Below are positions 28,422-37,815 of a stretch of 64,000 nt of DNA, in pieces. A program made the translations under genes and the position numbers. This DNA is from Pseudidiomarina indica (GTDB taxonomy: Bacteria; Pseudomonadota; Gammaproteobacteria; Enterobacterales; Alteromonadaceae). Each line of letters starts with the position of its first letter. The stretch's first letter is position 1. Location: NCBI GenBank assembly GCA_029279945.1, contig JAJUHK010000005.1, positions 62,001 through 126,000 of the forward strand, in the 5' to 3' direction. The notes beneath the pieces were generated by a model. The model did no database searches and was not told where the DNA came from. It was given only the letters and a program-made list of their open reading frames with translations.

Positions 28422-29744
28422 ATGAACATGATGATTCCTTTGAGCGAATTCCAACAGCGACGTCAGCAGCTGTTGCAGCAACTTGAAGCGACAGGAACGA
28501 AAGCTGTCGCGGTGGTAGCTGCAGCACAATTACAAACGCGCAGTCGTGATACGGAATATCCGTTTCGGCAGGATAGTGACTTTTATTATTTGACAGGGTT
28601 TAACGAACCTAATGCACTGTTGGTATTAGCACCTCATGCGGAACATCCGGTACAGCTGTTTTGTCAGCCGAATGATGCCTTGGCTGAAACTTGGCAGGGG
28701 CGGCGCTTAGGTATAGAGCGCGCAGTCGCAGAACTAGGGGTAGACTACTGCGCTAGTATCGATGACGTGCATACGCATTTAATAAAGCTGCTCGATGGTG
28801 TTGAGCGCGTTTATCATCATCACCAACATGACGCTTTAACCCACCAGCTTCATGCCGTTGCAGCTGAGTTGCGAACAGCTCCCAAACGTGGGTTCCAAGC
28901 CCCCGTTGGCTGGATCGATTTGCAGCCGTGGTTGGCCGACATGCGAATGATCAAAAGTGCCAACGAGCTGAATGTAATGCGCGAGGCTGCTCGGATTAGT
29001 GTGCTAGGGCATCAGCGCGCAATGCGCTTTGCGCAACCTAACCGTTATGAATACCAAGTGGCAGCTGAAATCCATCACGAGTTTGCGATGCACGGAGCGT
29101 TGGCTCCGGCCTACAATACGATTTGTGGCAGTGGTGAAAATGCGTGTATTTTGCACTACACCGACAATTGTGCGCAGTTGCAAGACGGTGAACTGTTGCT
29201 CATTGACGCTGGTGCGGAATATCAAGGGTATGCCGGTGATATTACGCGAACCTTTCCGGTCAATGGTCGCTTTGCTCCCTATCAACGCGATCTCTATAAC
29301 GTGGTGTTAGCCGCTCAGGAAGCTGCGCTGGCAACATTAAAACCAGGGAGCGATATCCAAACCGCCTTACTTGCAGCTGGCAAAGCTTTAACTGAGGGAC
29401 TGCTGGAGTTAGGTATTTTACAAGGTTCGTACGCTGATTTACTTGCTGAGCAAGCCTATCGGCGATTCATGATTCATGGCTTAGGGCATTGGCTAGGATT
29501 GGATGTCCATGATGTTGGAACCTACAGCCAAGCGGGTAAAAATCGTCCGTTTGAACCGGGTATGGTATTAACTATTGAACCAGGTGTTTATATCCCACAC
29601 GGAATGACTGGCGTTGCAGAACAATGGCATGGCATTGGGATCCGCATCGAAGATAATGTTATTATTACCGCGAGTGGGTATGAAAACATGACGGCAGCAG
29701 CACCAAAGACTGTCGCTGAGATTGAACAATGGATGAAACAATAG
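28422..29744 (+). CDS. pepP: Xaa-Pro aminopeptidase
   Basis: Metallo-aminopeptidase P that releases N-terminal residues preceding proline. The 440 residues (441 in E. coli) have the N-terminal creatinase-like domain (YPFRQDSDFYYLTGFNEPNALLVL) and the pita-bread catalytic domain. Dinuclear metal ligands are visible: Asp in LLIDAG and GDITRTFPV, His in HGLGHWLGLDVHDVG, Glu in TIEPGVYI and RIEDNV. The start is uncertain among three close ATGs (28422, 28428, 28431) and an upstream TTG. It overlaps ubiH by 16 bases. Confidence 0.95.
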   Translation: MNMMIPLSEFQQRRQQLLQQLEATGTKAVAVVAAAQLQTRSRDTEYPFRQDSDFYYLTGFNEPNALLVLAPHAEHPVQLFCQPNDALAETWQGRRLGIERAVAELGVDYCASIDDVHTHLIKLLDGVERVYHHHQHDALTHQLHAVAAELRTAPKRGFQAPVGWIDLQPWLADMRMIKSANELNVMREAARISVLGHQRAMRFAQPNRYEYQVAAEIHHEFAMHGALAPAYNTICGSGENACILHYTDNCAQLQDGELLLIDAGAEYQGYAGDITRTFPVNGRFAPYQRDLYNVVLAAQEAALATLKPGSDIQTALLAAGKALTEGLLELGILQGSYADLLAEQAYRRFMIHGLGHWLGLDVHDVGTYSQAGKNRPFEPGMVLTIEPGVYIPHGMTGVAEQWHGIGIRIEDNVIITASGYENMTAAAPKTVAEIEQWMKQ

Positions 29745-30904
29745 ACTACCCGATAATTATTGCAGGAGGCGGGTTAGTTGGCGCATTAACTGCTTTATTA
29801 ATCGCTCGGCAACGGCGCGACTGGACCATTATGATATTGGAACCCAATGTTGCTGGCCCTGCCCAAGACAAGCGAACTTTGGCACTTGCCGCCGCCACCG
29901 TAGCAACTTTACAAAAGCTCGGGGTGTGGACACAGCTTGCGAAGCATGCCTGTGCCATAGAACATATTCATGTGAGTGATCGAGGCCACTTGGGCATGAC
30001 CCGTATCCATGCCCACCAACATGGTGTCCCAGCCATGGGTGAGGTTATTGGTGCGGCGAAATTAAACCAAGCCTTGTATCAAGCGTGCCTTGATGAACCC
30101 AATATCCATTGGTGTAGCGATGCTCGATTTCATTCAGCTACCCCCGCTGACAAGCATATTGCAGTGACCTATCAGCAAGGTGAGCAAACCATTCACTGTA
30201 CGACGCAATTAGTAGTTGGTGCTGATGGTCAACGTTCCCAGGTTCGCCAAGATGTGGGCATAGCGATGCACACAACCGACTATCAGCAGTTTGGTGTGAT
30301 TGCTACGTTACAGCTAGCACAGAGCCTTAATGGGTGGGCTTATGAGCGTTTTACTGATTCTGGGCCGCTGGCGCTGTTGCCGTTACCCAACCAACAAGCC
30401 AGTTTAGTGTGGAGTTTAACCCCTGCTGCCGCTAATGACGTGATGGCGTTAACAGATACAGATTTTATTCATGCGTGTCAGGCGGCCTTTGGTTATCGGG
30501 CGGGGTTGTTTTTAAAGGTGACTGATCGGGCTCAGTATCCACTACAACTGCATTTGGCCCAGACCCATATTCATCAACGCCGAGTGATCATTGGTAATGC
30601 TTCACATACGTTGCATCCTATTGCAGGTCAAGGCTTTAATCTTGGGGTGCGCGACGCTATCACCCTGAGTGAAATCCTCGTGAGCGCTGATGATCCAGGA
30701 CGCTATCATTATTTGGGCGCTTACCAGCAGCAGCGGCAACAGGATTACCGTCGAATTATTGGGTTAACGGATAGTTTAGTGCGAGGTTTCTCTAACCAGT
30801 ATGCGCCGCTAGTGATGGGACGCAACCTAGCGTTGTTTGGGTTGGATTGGTGCTATCCGCTACGTCACCGTTTCGCACGTCAGACTATGGGATTTCAAGG
30901 GTGA
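29729..30904 (+). CDS. ubiH: 2-polyprenyl-6-methoxyphenol hydroxylase UbiH
   Basis: FAD-dependent aromatic hydroxylase of ubiquinone synthesis. The 391 residues show an N-terminal dinucleotide fold (IIAGGGLVGALTALLIA), a mid-protein VGADGQRSQVR (DG motif) and the second FAD motif GNASHTLHPIAGQGFNLGVRD. The Asn in place of the usual Asp of GDAAH is normal for UbiH. It begins inside the end of pepP, and its stop overlaps the ubiI start (TGATG), so translation is probably coupled. Confidence 0.93.
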   Translation: MDETIDYPIIIAGGGLVGALTALLIARQRRDWTIMILEPNVAGPAQDKRTLALAAATVATLQKLGVWTQLAKHACAIEHIHVSDRGHLGMTRIHAHQHGVPAMGEVIGAAKLNQALYQACLDEPNIHWCSDARFHSATPADKHIAVTYQQGEQTIHCTTQLVVGADGQRSQVRQDVGIAMHTTDYQQFGVIATLQLAQSLNGWAYERFTDSGPLALLPLPNQQASLVWSLTPAAANDVMALTDTDFIHACQAAFGYRAGLFLKVTDRAQYPLQLHLAQTHIHQRRVIIGNASHTLHPIAGQGFNLGVRDAITLSEILVSADDPGRYHYLGAYQQQRQQDYRRIIGLTDSLVRGFSNQYAPLVMGRNLALFGLDWCYPLRHRFARQTMGFQG

Positions 30905-32070
30905 TGAAGCAGCTAAATCGAGCTCTGAATATCGCTGTAATTGGCGGTGGAATGATTGGCCTAAGCACCGCCATTGGTTTGCGGCAACAAGGGCATCATG
31001 TTTATTTAATTGAGCGTGGGCAGCAACCGCAATATAGTGATGAGCCAGAGTTACGGGTTAGTGCATTGGCACATCACAGTCGAGATTTATTGAAGCAACT
31101 CGGTGCATGGCAACAGTTACCAGTAGAACGGTTAGGTCCATACACCGGGATGCACGTCTGGGATCAGGATAGTTTTGGTTCCATCGAGTTTACTGCTGCG
31201 GAAGTAGCGGCTGACGATCTTGGCGCTATTGTTGAGAACAAAGTATTGGAGCACGTGTTGTGGCAGCAAGCGTTAACCGTTGGTGTTCAGGTTATAGCTG
31301 GTGAAGCTGTCGTTGCTCACCATCATCAGGATAACCAATTAGTTATTACCCTTGCGGGACAACGTCACCTAACTGTCGATTATATGATTGCCGCGGATGG
31401 GGCCGCCTCACCAACCCGTGCGCGGGAAAAATTACCACTCACCTATTGGAATTATGAGCAAACTGGGATAGTAGCGGTGGTTCGCACTGAACACCCTCAC
31501 CAAGGTATTGCCCGCCAAGTGTTTTTGCCAACCGGACCCATTGCATGGTTACCGTTGGGGGATGCACAGCTCGTATCCATAGTGTGGTCTGCAGATGATG
31601 CCAAAGCACAAGAATTGCTGGCCGCTGATGAGCGAAGCTTTATGAACCAACTGCAGGCAGCAAGCGATCAATGTCTAGGGCGACTAGAACTGGCCTCCCA
31701 GCGTGCTGCGTTTCCGCTCAAAATGCAATATGCGCAACGTTGGGTAAGTGGGCGCTTACTTGTTATTGGGGATGCGGCACATGCGATTCATCCACTAGCA
31801 GGGCAAGGGGCAAATCTTGGTTTTGGTGATGTGATTGCCTTGTTGCGAGTGTTTGAAGCTGGAGTCAATCCACGCACATTACGGGCGTGGGAGCGGCAAC
31901 GTAAAGCTGCTGCAGTGACAATGATTGGCGCTATGGAAGGGTTTAAGCGAGGTTTTTCAGGTAGTCATCCAGTCCTGAAGCTGATCCGCGGTTTTGGCCT
32001 GCGGATGGGGGATCGCATACCCCCACTGAAACGCTTTTTAATCCAAACTGCACTTGGTGAGACGCACTAG
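30904..32070 (+). CDS. ubiI: Ubiquinone-biosynthesis monooxygenase UbiI
   Basis: Second flavin hydroxylase (VisC/UbiI), acting at C5 of the ring in E. coli. The 388 residues carry AVIGGGMIGLSTAIGLRQ at the start, AADGAASPTR in the middle and GDAAHAIHPLAGQGANLGFGD near 290. The start is the ATG overlapping the ubiH stop; an upstream in-frame TTG at 30847 would lie inside ubiH. UbiF is a close relative and cannot be strictly excluded, but gene order matches ubiH-ubiI. Its end overlaps the convergent LysR gene by 4 bases. Confidence 0.9.
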   Translation: MKQLNRALNIAVIGGGMIGLSTAIGLRQQGHHVYLIERGQQPQYSDEPELRVSALAHHSRDLLKQLGAWQQLPVERLGPYTGMHVWDQDSFGSIEFTAAEVAADDLGAIVENKVLEHVLWQQALTVGVQVIAGEAVVAHHHQDNQLVITLAGQRHLTVDYMIAADGAASPTRAREKLPLTYWNYEQTGIVAVVRTEHPHQGIARQVFLPTGPIAWLPLGDAQLVSIVWSADDAKAQELLAADERSFMNQLQAASDQCLGRLELASQRAAFPLKMQYAQRWVSGRLLVIGDAAHAIHPLAGQGANLGFGDVIALLRVFEAGVNPRTLRAWERQRKAAAVTMIGAMEGFKRGFSGSHPVLKLIRGFGLRMGDRIPPLKRFLIQTALGETH

Positions 32071-32924
32071 ATCCGTTCATGGATAAACTGTGCTAGTTGG
32101 CGGGCCGATTGGTTGTTGCTATCGGCTTGCCACATCACCACACTGACTTCCCCAAGTTCTGGTAGAATCGTTGTACCATAGCGCTGGATGCGAATGAGTC
32201 GATCGGGCACGGTACTTTGTGCCAGAACTGTCACCCCTAAACCACTTTCGATAGCAGCGGTTAAGCCCGTGAAATCGGCATTGGTGTAACTGATGCGCGA
32301 AGTAATTTTGGCATGACGCAGCGAATTCAGCGCTCGACGTCGATAAATACAGCCATCGGGGGCAACTACTAAGGGTAAGTCATTGGCGCTGGTGATAGTA
32401 TCAATATCTCGCGCTACCCATACCAAAGGTTCTTTTTTTAACACGACCACGCCCGGACGCGTCAGCAATTTGTCTGGCTCTTTTAAGGCAATCACGAGAT
32501 CAAAGTGCGCTTGCTCGTCTTGGAGTAGATTCTTACTCAACGCTGAGGTCACGGATAGGGAAACATTGGGGTACGCATGAGCAAATTGACCGAGAACTTG
32601 TGGCAACACTTTGCTGGCAAACTCACTTGGAATTCCCAGCCGTACCTGTCCTGACACTGCTGGCTCCGTGAACCGTGCAAAGATATGGTCGTTAAGCGCC
32701 AACATAGCTCGTGCGTGTTCAAGTAGCTCAGTACCGGCTGGAGTTAACAAAATTCGACCACGATTACGAGTCAATAAGGTTGTTTCAAGTAACTCCTCTA
32801 ACCGTTTGATCTGTAAGCTAATGGCTGGCTGTGATCGATTGAGCTGTTGCGCTGCAGCAGTATAGCTTTGGAGTTCATATATACTGATGAACGCGCGCAA
32901 TGTTTCCAAGGGTAAATGTTGCAC
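32067..32924 (-). CDS. LysR-family regulator (LrhA-like)
   Basis: Transcription regulator with an N-terminal winged helix (SYTAAAQQLNRSQPAISLQIKRLEELL, about 17-43) and a substrate-binding effector domain. The 285 residues resemble the LrhA/HexA branch more than GcvA, e.g. GIPSEFASKVLPQVLGQF. It is divergent from gcvT with 179 bp between, and sits exactly where E. coli has ubiI directly followed by gcvT, so it is a candidate regulator of the glycine cleavage operon. That link is inference from position only. Confidence 0.85.
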   Translation of the reverse strand: MQHLPLETLRAFISIYELQSYTAAAQQLNRSQPAISLQIKRLEELLETTLLTRNRGRILLTPAGTELLEHARAMLALNDHIFARFTEPAVSGQVRLGIPSEFASKVLPQVLGQFAHAYPNVSLSVTSALSKNLLQDEQAHFDLVIALKEPDKLLTRPGVVVLKKEPLVWVARDIDTITSANDLPLVVAPDGCIYRRRALNSLRHAKITSRISYTNADFTGLTAAIESGLGVTVLAQSTVPDRLIRIQRYGTTILPELGEVSVVMWQADSNNQSARQLAQFIHERI

Positions 32925-33009
32925 AATGAGCCTTATGGTTAGTATTGAAATGATAAATATACAATAAAATATTATTTACATTACTTATAAAGATATAAGT
33001 ATTATTCAT

Positions 33010-33038
33010 TTGTTGCAAGTGGCGATGACCACTATAAT
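33010..33038 (+). promoter_or_regulatory. Possible promoter of gcvTHP
   Basis: A perfect TATAAT at 33033-33038 lies 66 bases before gcvT. The best -35 at 17 bases is weak (TTGTTG at 33010-33015), suggesting that an activator is needed. No glycine riboswitch fold is recognisable in this 179-bp region. Confidence 0.45.
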
Positions 33039-33103
33039 TCTGCAATAAATCTCGTGATGCTTAACTGGCATCGTCGTATCTATATAGAAAGGACAATGAA
33101 GAC

Positions 33104-34186
33104 ATGGCAAATCGCACACCTTTGTACGATGCGCACGTAAAAGCTGGCGCTAAGATTGTAGATTTTCATGGCTGGGATATGCCGATTAACTACGGCTCAC
33201 AAATCGAAGAGCACCACGCTGTCCGTAAAGATTCGGGCGTGTTTGATGTATCGCACATGACTATTGTTGACGTTGCAGGCATTGATGCAAAGGCGTTTTT
33301 ACGTTATTTGCTCGCCAATGATGTCGCGAAAATGAATACACCAGGTCAAGCATTGTACAGCGCTATGCTTAACGAACAGGGTGGCATCATTGACGATTTA
33401 ATCGTGTACTACTTTAGTGATGAGTCTTACCGTTTAATCGTGAACTCAGCGACCCGTGAGCGTGATCTTGAATGGCTGCACGCAGTCGCTGCTAATTATA
33501 AAGTTATCATCACTGAACAGACACAGTACGGCATGGTAGCACTGCAAGGTCCAAATGCAGCAAACAAGCTGAAGCAAGTTATTGGTGAAGAAGCCTTTGC
33601 TGAAGTTGCCAATATGAAGCCTTTCGTCGCTAAGCAAGTGGGTGATTACTTCGTCGCAACCACTGGTTATACCGGCGAAAAAGGTTACGAAATTATCGTG
33701 ACTGCTGATAAAGTTGAGGCGCTGTGGAATGCACTGCTGGAAGTTGGTGTACAACCTTGTGGTTTAGGTGCTCGTGATACATTACGTCTTGAAGCTGGGA
33801 TGAATTTATACGGCCAAGATATGGATGAATCAGTAACTCCGCTTGAATCCAATATGGGCTGGAGCGTCGCGTTTGAGCCACAAGACCGCTTGTTCATAGG
33901 GCGTGAGGCGTTAGAACAGCAAAAGGCAGCGGGCCATGCTAAGTTAGTAGGCTTAGTTATGCGCGACAAAGGCGTGTTACGGCACGGTCTAAAAGTGATT
34001 ACTGAAGGTGGGGAAGGGGTGATTACATCAGGTACCTTCTCACCGACATTAGGGTTTTCAATTGCGTTAGCGCGGGTACCAGCTACTGTAGGCGACACCG
34101 CCGCAGTGGAAATCCGCAATAAATTAGTTACAGTAAGTGTGGTAAAACCAGGCTTCGTACGGCAAGGCAAATCGCTTCTTGCTTAA
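33104..34186 (+). CDS. gcvT: Glycine cleavage system T protein (aminomethyltransferase)
   Basis: Transfers the methylene group from lipoyl-bound aminomethyl to tetrahydrofolate, releasing ammonia. The 360 residues (364 in E. coli) start with [27 protein letters not shown] and include [22 protein letters not shown] and [20 protein letters not shown], all typical of GcvT. GAAAGGA lies about 9 bases before the ATG. It is first of gcvT-gcvH-gcvP and divergent from a LysR gene. Confidence 0.97.
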   Translation: MANRTPLYDAHVKAGAKIVDFHGWDMPINYGSQIEEHHAVRKDSGVFDVSHMTIVDVAGIDAKAFLRYLLANDVAKMNTPGQALYSAMLNEQGGIIDDLIVYYFSDESYRLIVNSATRERDLEWLHAVAANYKVIITEQTQYGMVALQGPNAANKLKQVIGEEAFAEVANMKPFVAKQVGDYFVATTGYTGEKGYEIIVTADKVEALWNALLEVGVQPCGLGARDTLRLEAGMNLYGQDMDESVTPLESNMGWSVAFEPQDRLFIGREALEQQKAAGHAKLVGLVMRDKGVLRHGLKVITEGGEGVITSGTFSPTLGFSIALARVPATVGDTAAVEIRNKLVTVSVVKPGFVRQGKSLLA

Positions 34187-34221
34187 TGAATTAATCTGTT
34201 TTCATGAATGAGGAACACAAC

Positions 34222-34611
34222 ATGAGCACTATTCCAAAGGAACTTAAGTATGCATCGACTCACGAGTGGGTGCGTCACGAAGGTGATGGAATTTATACCG
34301 TTGGTATTACTGAGCATGCGCAAGACTTGTTAGGCGACATGGTATTCGTTGAGTTACCTGAAGTTGGTGCTCAAGTTGCAGCAGGCGATGACGTTGCAGT
34401 ATGTGAATCAGTAAAAGCAGCTTCTGATATTTATGCGCCAATCGCAGGTGAAATCGTTGAAGTAAACGAAGAGTTGGAAGACGCTTCTGAGCTTGTTAAC
34501 AACGACCCGTATGGTGATGGCTGGTTGTTCAAAATCAAAGCTGACGATCCAAGCGAAGTTGACAACTTGCTTGATGCTGATGGTTATCAAGCTGCCATCG
34601 ACGAAGAATAA
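34222..34611 (+). CDS. gcvH: Glycine cleavage system H protein
   Basis: Lipoyl-carrying shuttle of the glycine cleavage complex. The start at 34222 ([17 protein letters not shown]), with GAGG 8 bases upstream, gives 129 residues, the same as E. coli; a start at 34204 would add six residues. The lipoylated Lys65 sits in [13 protein letters not shown]. It follows gcvT by 35 bp. A terminator-like hairpin follows it before gcvP. Confidence 0.97.
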   Translation: MSTIPKELKYASTHEWVRHEGDGIYTVGITEHAQDLLGDMVFVELPEVGAQVAAGDDVAVCESVKAASDIYAPIAGEIVEVNEELEDASELVNNDPYGDGWLFKIKADDPSEVDNLLDADGYQAAIDEE

Positions 34612-34631
34612 CGACTTGTATTGTACCCAAG

Positions 34632-34656
34632 CCCCGGTCACTGATACCGGGGTTTT
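34632..34656 (+). terminator. Terminator-like hairpin between gcvH and gcvP
   Basis: CCCCGGT and ACCGGGG form a perfect 7-bp GC stem with a 7-base loop followed by four T then GTGTTT. Located 20 bases after the gcvH stop, it could reduce read-through into gcvP and set the T/H to P ratio. Confidence 0.7.
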
Positions 34657-34705
34657 GTGTTTCAATTGTCTTGTATCCACCCGCCAGTTAGGGGATTTGA
34701 AGTAA

Positions 34706-37591
34706 ATGACTATGACTACGTTGAAGCAATTAGAAAATCACGGTGAATTTATTGACCGCCACATTGGTCCACGTGCCGATGAAACAACAGAAATGTTAGC
34801 TGAGCTAGGCGTGAGTTCGTTAGAGGAGCTCATTCAGGATACCGTGCCTGGCGCGATTCGCCGTGAGCCATTCTTGTCGATCGGCGCGCCAATGACTGAA
34901 CGTGATGCGTTAGCTAAGCTCAAAACAATTGCCAGCAAGAATAAAGTGTATACTTCATTCATCGGTCTTGGTTATTACGACACCTTAGTCCCTAACGTGA
35001 TTCTTCGTAACGTCCTTGAGAATCCAGGTTGGTACACAGCTTATACCCCTTATCAGCCAGAAATCGCACAAGGCCGTTTGGAAGCCATTTTGAACTTCCA
35101 ACAAATGACCATGGATTTAACGGGTTTAGATCTGGCCAGCGCATCATTACTCGATGAAGCAACCGCTGCTGCCGAAGCGATGGCGATGGCGAAACGAGTT
35201 AGCAAGAGCAAATCAAATAGTTTTTATGTTGCGGATACGGTGTTCCCACAAACGATCGATGTGGTGAAAACCCGAGCCGAGCATTTCGGCTTTGATGTTA
35301 TTGTGGGATCTGCTCAAGATGCAGTGAACCATGATATTTTTGGTGCTTTACTGCAATACCCAGATCGTTACGGCCAAATCGATGATCTTGAACACCTGAT
35401 CGGTGCAATTCAAGCTAAACAAGGCATTGTGGCTGTAGCTGCGGACATCATGAGTTTGGTCATGTTAAAAGCTCCTGGTGAAATGGGTGCGGACATGGTG
35501 TTGGGTTCAGCACAACGCTTTGGTGTGCCGATGGGGTATGGTGGCCCACACGCGGCATTTTTTGCGACCCGCGACAAGTACAAGCGGTCATTGCCAGGCC
35601 GGATTATCGGTGTCTCTAAAGATAGTCGTGGTAACCTAGCGTTGCGGATGGCGATGCAAACGCGTGAGCAACACATCCGTCGCGAAAAAGCGAACTCAAA
35701 TATCTGTACCGCCCAAGTGTTGCTTGCCAACATGGCCTCATTCTATGCGGTATACCATGGTCCACAGGGTTTAAAATCTATTGCTGAGCGTATCCACCGT
35801 TTGACTGACATTGTTGCCCTTGGCTTACAAGATAAAGGTATTAAAGTGACCAACAGTCACTGGTTTGATACCTTAACCTTCCGTTTAGAAGGTGACACTG
35901 ATGCGGTATTAGCGCGTGCCGAGCAAGCTGAAATCAATTTACGTGTTGATGGCAATGGTCAATTTGGTGTGAGCTTAGACGAAGCCAAATCACGTCACGA
36001 TGTAGCTACTTTGTTTAGCGTATTGTTTGGTGCTGAACACGGTCTTGATATTGATGCATTAGACGCACGCGTAGCGGCAGGTGAAGTGACGTCAATTCCA
36101 GCTAACTTGAACCGTGAAAGCGCTATCCTTGAGCATCCAGTATTCAATAGTTACCATTCGGAAACTGAGATGCTGCGTTACATCAAGCAGCTCGAAAACA
36201 AAGACTTATCACTTAACCACAGCATGATTTCGCTGGGTTCGTGTACGATGAAACTAAATGCAACGGCAGAGATGATTCCAATCACCTGGCCTGAGTTTGC
36301 GCAGTTACATCCGTTTTGTCCTGTGTCACAAGCACAAGGTTACGCTGAATTAATTCAAACCCTGTCAGATTGGCTCGTGGATATTACCGGCTATGATGTC
36401 ATGTCCATGCAACCGAACTCAGGTGCACAGGGTGAATACGCAGGCTTGTTAGCGATTCAAAAATACCATCAAAGTCGCGGTGATGCGCACCGCAATATTT
36501 GTCTGATTCCTAGCTCTGCGCACGGAACTAACCCTGCATCGGCGCAAATGATGGGTATGAAGGTTGTCGTGGTTGACTGTGATAAAAACGGCAACATTGA
36601 CATCGATGATCTCAAAGCGAAAGCAGCTGAAGCAGGTGAGAACTTGTCTTGCATCATGGTGACCTACCCATCAACGCACGGGGTGTACGAGGAAGGTATT
36701 AAGGAAATTTGTGATATCGTGCATGCACACGGAGGTCAAGTGTACTTAGATGGCGCCAATATGAACGCGCAAGTAGGAATCACTTCACCAGGCTATATTG
36801 GTGCCGACGTGTCGCATTTGAATTTGCATAAAACTTTCTGTATTCCACATGGTGGTGGCGGCCCAGGTATGGGACCTATTGGTGTGAAGAAACACTTAGC
36901 ACCATTTCTACCTAACCACAGTGTGATTACCATTGAAGGTACTGGTACAACCAACGGTGCAGTATCAGCAGCACCATTTGGTAGTGCGAGTATTCTACCA
37001 ATTTCATGGATGTACATTGTCATGATGGGCAGTGAAGGTTTGCGGCGGGCGACAGAAGTAGCCATTATGAACGCGAACTATATTGCGAACCGTTTAAGCA
37101 AGTACTATCCAATTTTATACAAAGGCCGTAATAATCGTGTTGCGCACGAGTGTATTGTGGATTTACGTCCATTGAAAGAGACCTCGGGCGTGACCGAAAT
37201 GGATGTCGCTAAACGTTTGCAAGACTATGGATTCCACAGCCCGACAATGAGTTTCCCTGTGGCGGGTACACTCATGGTTGAGCCAACTGAATCAGAGTCA
37301 AAAGCAGAGTTGGATCGGTTCATTGAAGCGATGATCAGCATCCATGAAGAAATCAAGCGGGTTGAAGCAGGGGAATGGCCACAAGACAATAACCCTCTGC
37401 ATCATGCACCACATACTCTTGCTGATATCGTGGATGCACAGTGGGATCGTCCATATAGCCGTGAAGTAGCTGCGTTCCCGGTCGCGGCGGTGAAAGTAAA
37501 CAAATTCTGGCCAAGCGTAAACCGCGTCGATGACGTATATGGCGACCGGAATTTGATGTGTAGCTGTCCTTCGGTCGACTCTTACCGTTAA
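34706..37591 (+). CDS. gcvP: Glycine dehydrogenase (decarboxylating), P protein
   Basis: PLP enzyme that decarboxylates glycine and passes the aminomethyl group to GcvH. A single chain of 961 residues (957 in E. coli) with both the N- and C-terminal halves fused. The PLP lysine is Lys709 in [18 protein letters not shown], and a glycine-rich substrate loop follows. It begins [12 protein letters not shown], as expected. An alternative ATG two codons later is possible. It ends before two hairpins. Confidence 0.97.
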   Translation: MTMTTLKQLENHGEFIDRHIGPRADETTEMLAELGVSSLEELIQDTVPGAIRREPFLSIGAPMTERDALAKLKTIASKNKVYTSFIGLGYYDTLVPNVILRNVLENPGWYTAYTPYQPEIAQGRLEAILNFQQMTMDLTGLDLASASLLDEATAAAEAMAMAKRVSKSKSNSFYVADTVFPQTIDVVKTRAEHFGFDVIVGSAQDAVNHDIFGALLQYPDRYGQIDDLEHLIGAIQAKQGIVAVAADIMSLVMLKAPGEMGADMVLGSAQRFGVPMGYGGPHAAFFATRDKYKRSLPGRIIGVSKDSRGNLALRMAMQTREQHIRREKANSNICTAQVLLANMASFYAVYHGPQGLKSIAERIHRLTDIVALGLQDKGIKVTNSHWFDTLTFRLEGDTDAVLARAEQAEINLRVDGNGQFGVSLDEAKSRHDVATLFSVLFGAEHGLDIDALDARVAAGEVTSIPANLNRESAILEHPVFNSYHSETEMLRYIKQLENKDLSLNHSMISLGSCTMKLNATAEMIPITWPEFAQLHPFCPVSQAQGYAELIQTLSDWLVDITGYDVMSMQPNSGAQGEYAGLLAIQKYHQSRGDAHRNICLIPSSAHGTNPASAQMMGMKVVVVDCDKNGNIDIDDLKAKAAEAGENLSCIMVTYPSTHGVYEEGIKEICDIVHAHGGQVYLDGANMNAQVGITSPGYIGADVSHLNLHKTFCIPHGGGGPGMGPIGVKKHLAPFLPNHSVITIEGTGTTNGAVSAAPFGSASILPISWMYIVMMGSEGLRRATEVAIMNANYIANRLSKYYPILYKGRNNRVAHECIVDLRPLKETSGVTEMDVAKRLQDYGFHSPTMSFPVAGTLMVEPTESESKAELDRFIEAMISIHEEIKRVEAGEWPQDNNPLHHAPHTLADIVDAQWDRPYSREVAAFPVAAVKVNKFWPSVNRVDDVYGDRNLMCSCPSVDSYR

Positions 37592-37602
37592 ACGCCTGCA
37601 TG

Positions 37603-37642
37603 TTGAACAGTAAGGTTTTGCATCCTTGCTGTTCAACGTTTT
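37603..37642 (+). terminator. Terminator of gcvP
   Basis: TTGAACAG and CTGTTCAA, extended by AAGG/CCTT with one mismatch, form a stem starting 11 bases after the gcvP stop, followed by CGTTTTA. A convincing but not strong terminator. Confidence 0.65.
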
Positions 37643-37688
37643 ATAATGCGCAGCTAAGGGACGCATTCTGTCATCTCCAGCGAGTATT

Positions 37689-37713
37689 AAAGGCGAGCTA
37701 AGCTCGCCTTTTT
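37689..37713 (+). terminator. Second hairpin downstream of gcvP
   Basis: AGGCGAGCT and AGCTCGCCT form a perfect stem with a very short loop, followed by five T. It stands 100 bases after gcvP and could act as a back-up terminator, insulating mgtE. Confidence 0.75.
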
Positions 37714-37753
37714 GTTGATTATGCAGCATAGTAGAATCGATCCGAACAAGATA

Positions 37754-37795
37754 ACGCTTAATAAATCAATCGGATGATCGTATCTTATTAAGCGT
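37754..37795. repeat. 11-bp perfect inverted repeat upstream of mgtE
   Basis: ACGCTTAATAA (37754-37764) and TTATTAAGCGT (37785-37795) are exact reverse complements with a 20-bp spacer; the right arm ends 20 bases before the mgtE ATG. It could be an operator for a dimeric repressor or an mRNA hairpin reaching close to the ribosome site. Confidence 0.6.
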
Positions 37796-37815
37796 GTGGC
37801 GAGTAAGAGGCGATT

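Noticed and set aside
32925..33103. Glycine riboswitch upstream of gcvT
   Set aside because: The spacer is AT-rich and I could not recognise the conserved glycine aptamer core. Only a covariance-model search could settle it.
34408..34705. Frames on both strands around the gcvH-gcvP gap
   Set aside because: They run through gcvH and a terminator hairpin and have no domain-like sequence.
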